39,735 bases of DNA, from contig CABSNF010000008.1 of the NCBI GenBank assembly GCA_902478995.1, positions 1-39,735 of the forward strand. Reading direction: 5' to 3'. Position 1 is the first letter of the stretch; every line of letters begins with the position of its first letter. Shown here one piece after another: positions 37,630 through 39,735 of the stretch. Below the pieces are notes generated by a model, which searched no databases, had not been told where the DNA came from, and saw only the letters and a program-made list of their open reading frames with translations. The stretch is from an uncultured Collinsella sp. GTDB lineage: Bacteria; Actinomycetota; Coriobacteriia; Coriobacteriales; Coriobacteriaceae. A program made the translations under genes and the position numbers.

Positions 37630-39626
37630 TGGCCGAAAAACTCCGCGTCTGCTGCACGCCAGGGGCGGAAGGTGGCGGGATCGACCTTTACGTGTGCCGC
37701 GGCGGGTACGTCGTACCATTTGACCGTGTAACCGGCGCCGTGAGAGCAAAAGACCGAGTCGGGCGTGTTGGGCAGATCGGCCTCGGGCTCATAGGCGGCC
37801 GCCTCTATAACGCGCTCGGCATCATGACAGGCCGCATAACCGGCGAACTCCAGGTACAGATGCCCGCGGCCGCTCGTGTAGGCAGCCACCTCCAGCGCGT
37901 AATCCTGCACCTCGGATGCCGGCACGCGACCCACAAGCTTCGCCCGGTCTCCCGCCATCGCCGGTGGCTCGTACTCGGCACCCATGCGCGTGGCATCCGA
38001 GAGCGCCCGGCCCACGCACTCCCCCGGCACCTCAACCTCAAAGTGGTACCACGGCTCCAACAGCACCGCCGCGCCAGCCTCACGCGCCTGCATGAGCCCC
38101 TGGCGAATCGCGCGGTACGTGGCCTGGCGAAAATCGCCGCCCTCGGTGTGTTTGGCATGCGCGCGACCACCTGTGAGCGTAATGCGTACATCGGTGATGG
38201 GCGAGCCGGTCAGCACGCCCAGGTGATCGCGCTCCATGGCGTTAGTGAGTGCCAAACGCTGCCAGTTAAGATCGAGCTCGTCGGTCGAGGTCACGGTGCC
38301 AAACTGCACGCCCGAACCCGCTGCCAACGGCTCCAGGCGCAGATGCACCTCGGCATAGTGGCGCAGCGGCTCAAAGTGGCCCACGCCCTCAACCGGCTGC
38401 GAAATAGTCTCCTTATAGAGAATGCCGCCAGACTCAAACGCAACCGAAAGGCCAAAGCGATCGGCCAATACCCGCTGCACGACCTCGAGTTGCACGGCGC
38501 CCATCAACTGCAAATGAATCTGCTCTAGATGCGTATTCCAGCTTACGCCGAGCATGGGGTCTTCGTCCGCCAACTCAGTCAATGCTTTGAACACCGCATG
38601 GACATCGTGTTCGCCCGGAAGCACCGTATAGGTGAGGACCGGCGCAATGACGGGCGCATCGCCCGCGGGCTCCGCGCCCAGGGCGTCCCCTGGGCGAACA
38701 TGCGCAAGACCCGTCACAGCACAAATACCGCCAGCAGCAACTTCTTGGGCAAGCTCATACTTTTCGCCGTTATAGATGCGTACCTGATCGACCTTCTGCT
38801 CCCATGCCTCGGCGCCGGAACGTCCGTCAATCATCTGCTTGGCATGCAGCGTGCCGCCGGTCACTTTAACCCAAGCCAAGCGCTCGCCGCGATCCCCGCG
38901 GCTGACACGATAGACGCGCGCGGCAAACTCCGGAAGCCATGCCTGTTCACGCATCAGCGCGCATATGCCGTCCAGCAGCTCGTCCACGCCTTGGTCCTTG
39001 AGCGCCGAGCCGGCAAAGCAGGGAAAGAGCTTGCGCTCGGCAACCATGCGCGACAGCGTTGCGACAGAAAGCTCGCCCGCTTCAAAAAACTCCTCGAGCG
39101 CCGCCTCGTCCAACGCAGCAGCGTCCTCCTGAACGGCGCCGCCCGCCAGCAGTTCGCTGGCATCCAAGCAGCCCTCGGAGAGACGTTGCCCAAGTTGTGC
39201 CAGCAAAACATCGCGGCCGGGATTCTCCAAATCGATTTTATTGATATAGATGAACGTCGGGATGTCATAGCGCGCAAGCAGGCGCCACAGGGTTTCGGTG
39301 TGCCCCTGCACGCCGTCGTTGGCGCCCACAACTAAAATCGCGTAGTCCAGCGCGCGCAATGTGCGCTCCGCCTCGGCCGAAAAATCGACATGCCCCGGTG
39401 CATCCACGAGCATGACGTGGGTATCGCCATGGTCGAGCACGGCCTGCGACGAGAAGATCGTAATGCCACGCTCACGCTCGATCGCGTTCGTGTCCAGATG
39501 CGAATCGCCATCGTCCACGCGGCCGCGCTTGCGAATGCGACCCGCGTTGAACAACATGGCCTCGGCCAGCGTGGTCTTGCCGGCATCGACATGCGCCAAG
39601 ATTCCAACGACCGCTTGCTTCGACAT
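37623..39626 (-). CDS. TetM/EF-G-like translational GTPase
   Basis: A 667-residue ribosome-associated GTPase of the TetM/TetO/EF-G group. AHVDAGKTT is the P-loop (G1), RERGITIFSS the G2 region, DAPGHVDF the G3 motif and INKIDL the G4 motif. Domains II-V follow, with ERDHLGVLTGSPI and the C-terminal EF-G-like domain. The length is near that of TetM (639 residues). Chromosomal relatives of this type are common in gut bacteria and are often not resistance proteins, so I do not claim tetracycline resistance. The ATG at 39626 has GAGGAG four bases upstream. The stop codon lies inside GGGAC repeat copy e. The upstream leader runs to the window end. Confidence 0.88.
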   Translation of the reverse strand: MSKQAVVGILAHVDAGKTTLAEAMLFNAGRIRKRGRVDDGDSHLDTNAIERERGITIFSSQAVLDHGDTHVMLVDAPGHVDFSAEAERTLRALDYAILVVGANDGVQGHTETLWRLLARYDIPTFIYINKIDLENPGRDVLLAQLGQRLSEGCLDASELLAGGAVQEDAAALDEAALEEFFEAGELSVATLSRMVAERKLFPCFAGSALKDQGVDELLDGICALMREQAWLPEFAARVYRVSRGDRGERLAWVKVTGGTLHAKQMIDGRSGAEAWEQKVDQVRIYNGEKYELAQEVAAGGICAVTGLAHVRPGDALGAEPAGDAPVIAPVLTYTVLPGEHDVHAVFKALTELADEDPMLGVSWNTHLEQIHLQLMGAVQLEVVQRVLADRFGLSVAFESGGILYKETISQPVEGVGHFEPLRHYAEVHLRLEPLAAGSGVQFGTVTSTDELDLNWQRLALTNAMERDHLGVLTGSPITDVRITLTGGRAHAKHTEGGDFRQATYRAIRQGLMQAREAGAAVLLEPWYHFEVEVPGECVGRALSDATRMGAEYEPPAMAGDRAKLVGRVPASEVQDYALEVAAYTSGRGHLYLEFAGYAACHDAERVIEAAAYEPEADLPNTPDSVFCSHGAGYTVKWYDVPAAAHVKVDPATFRPWRAADAEFFGHM

Positions 39627-39735
39627 GGCTCTCCTCTTATTGCAAGCCCATCGCACGCGGCAACGGGCATCCTCGTTCCACACTGGATGATACAATGTAC
39701 GGGCCGGCGGGCGAAGCGAGCCCTATCCCCCGACC

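Noticed and set aside
37623..39626. Tetracycline resistance gene (tetM/tetW type)
   Set aside because: The G motifs fit the wider family, but chromosomal non-resistance relatives are common and there is no mobile context.

Overview
The window looks like a chromosomal segment of a high-GC, gut-associated actinobacterium of the class Coriobacteriia, most like Collinsella. This is inferred from G/C-rich codon use, Actinobacteria-type proteins, a choloylglycine (bile salt) hydrolase, LAXTG-type surface proteins and a TPP-controlled thiazole salvage operon. I see no tRNA, rRNA, CRISPR array, phage or complete insertion sequence.

Layout. 0-5 kb: a protein with a long RGG tail, a DHA2-type MFS exporter, a short peptide deformylase, and an XRE-HTH/AlaA-type aminotransferase fusion with a candidate self-operator. 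5-12.3 kb: a LysR regulator divergent from an EamA permease, the Kup potassium transporter, bile salt hydrolase, a second deformylase-like protein lacking the catalytic Glu, and an AzgA-type purine permease. 12.3-16.4 kb: two tandem cell-wall proteins made by a duplication of about 2.05 kb that also copied the 3' end and terminator of the purine permease. 16.5-21.9 kb: an esterase, a uracil/xanthine permease, a MetE-C-like methyltransferase, a LysR regulator and a HAD phosphatase. 21.9-24 kb: TPP riboswitch with terminator, thiM, an MTH1187-type thiamine-binding protein and thiE. 24-29.7 kb: a patatin phospholipase and two homologous c-di-GMP signalling genes, the first (GGDEF-PAS-EAL) broken by a one-base deletion. 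29.7-32.6 kb: a flavodoxin-like protein, an ArsC-like protein lacking its Cys, a COG0523 GTPase and trmL. 32.7-39.7 kb: two related P-loop ATPases with C-terminal winged helices, one overlapping a class II uvrA, and a TetM-like GTPase.

Two signals are not explained by ordinary gene content. First, five intergenic hairpins share the core GGGAC(AG) in or next to the loop but have different, perfectly complementary arms; four lie in 31.9-37.7 kb, and two supply the stop codon of the upstream gene. Second, several genes have compact candidate operators: AATTGAACC/GGTTCAATT upstream of the aminotransferase fusion, 10-bp-period GGTATAA repeats upstream of an ATPase, and T-N11-A boxes near both LysR genes.

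Calls rest on reading motifs and translations by eye. Family names are from recall of conserved motifs; no database search was run.
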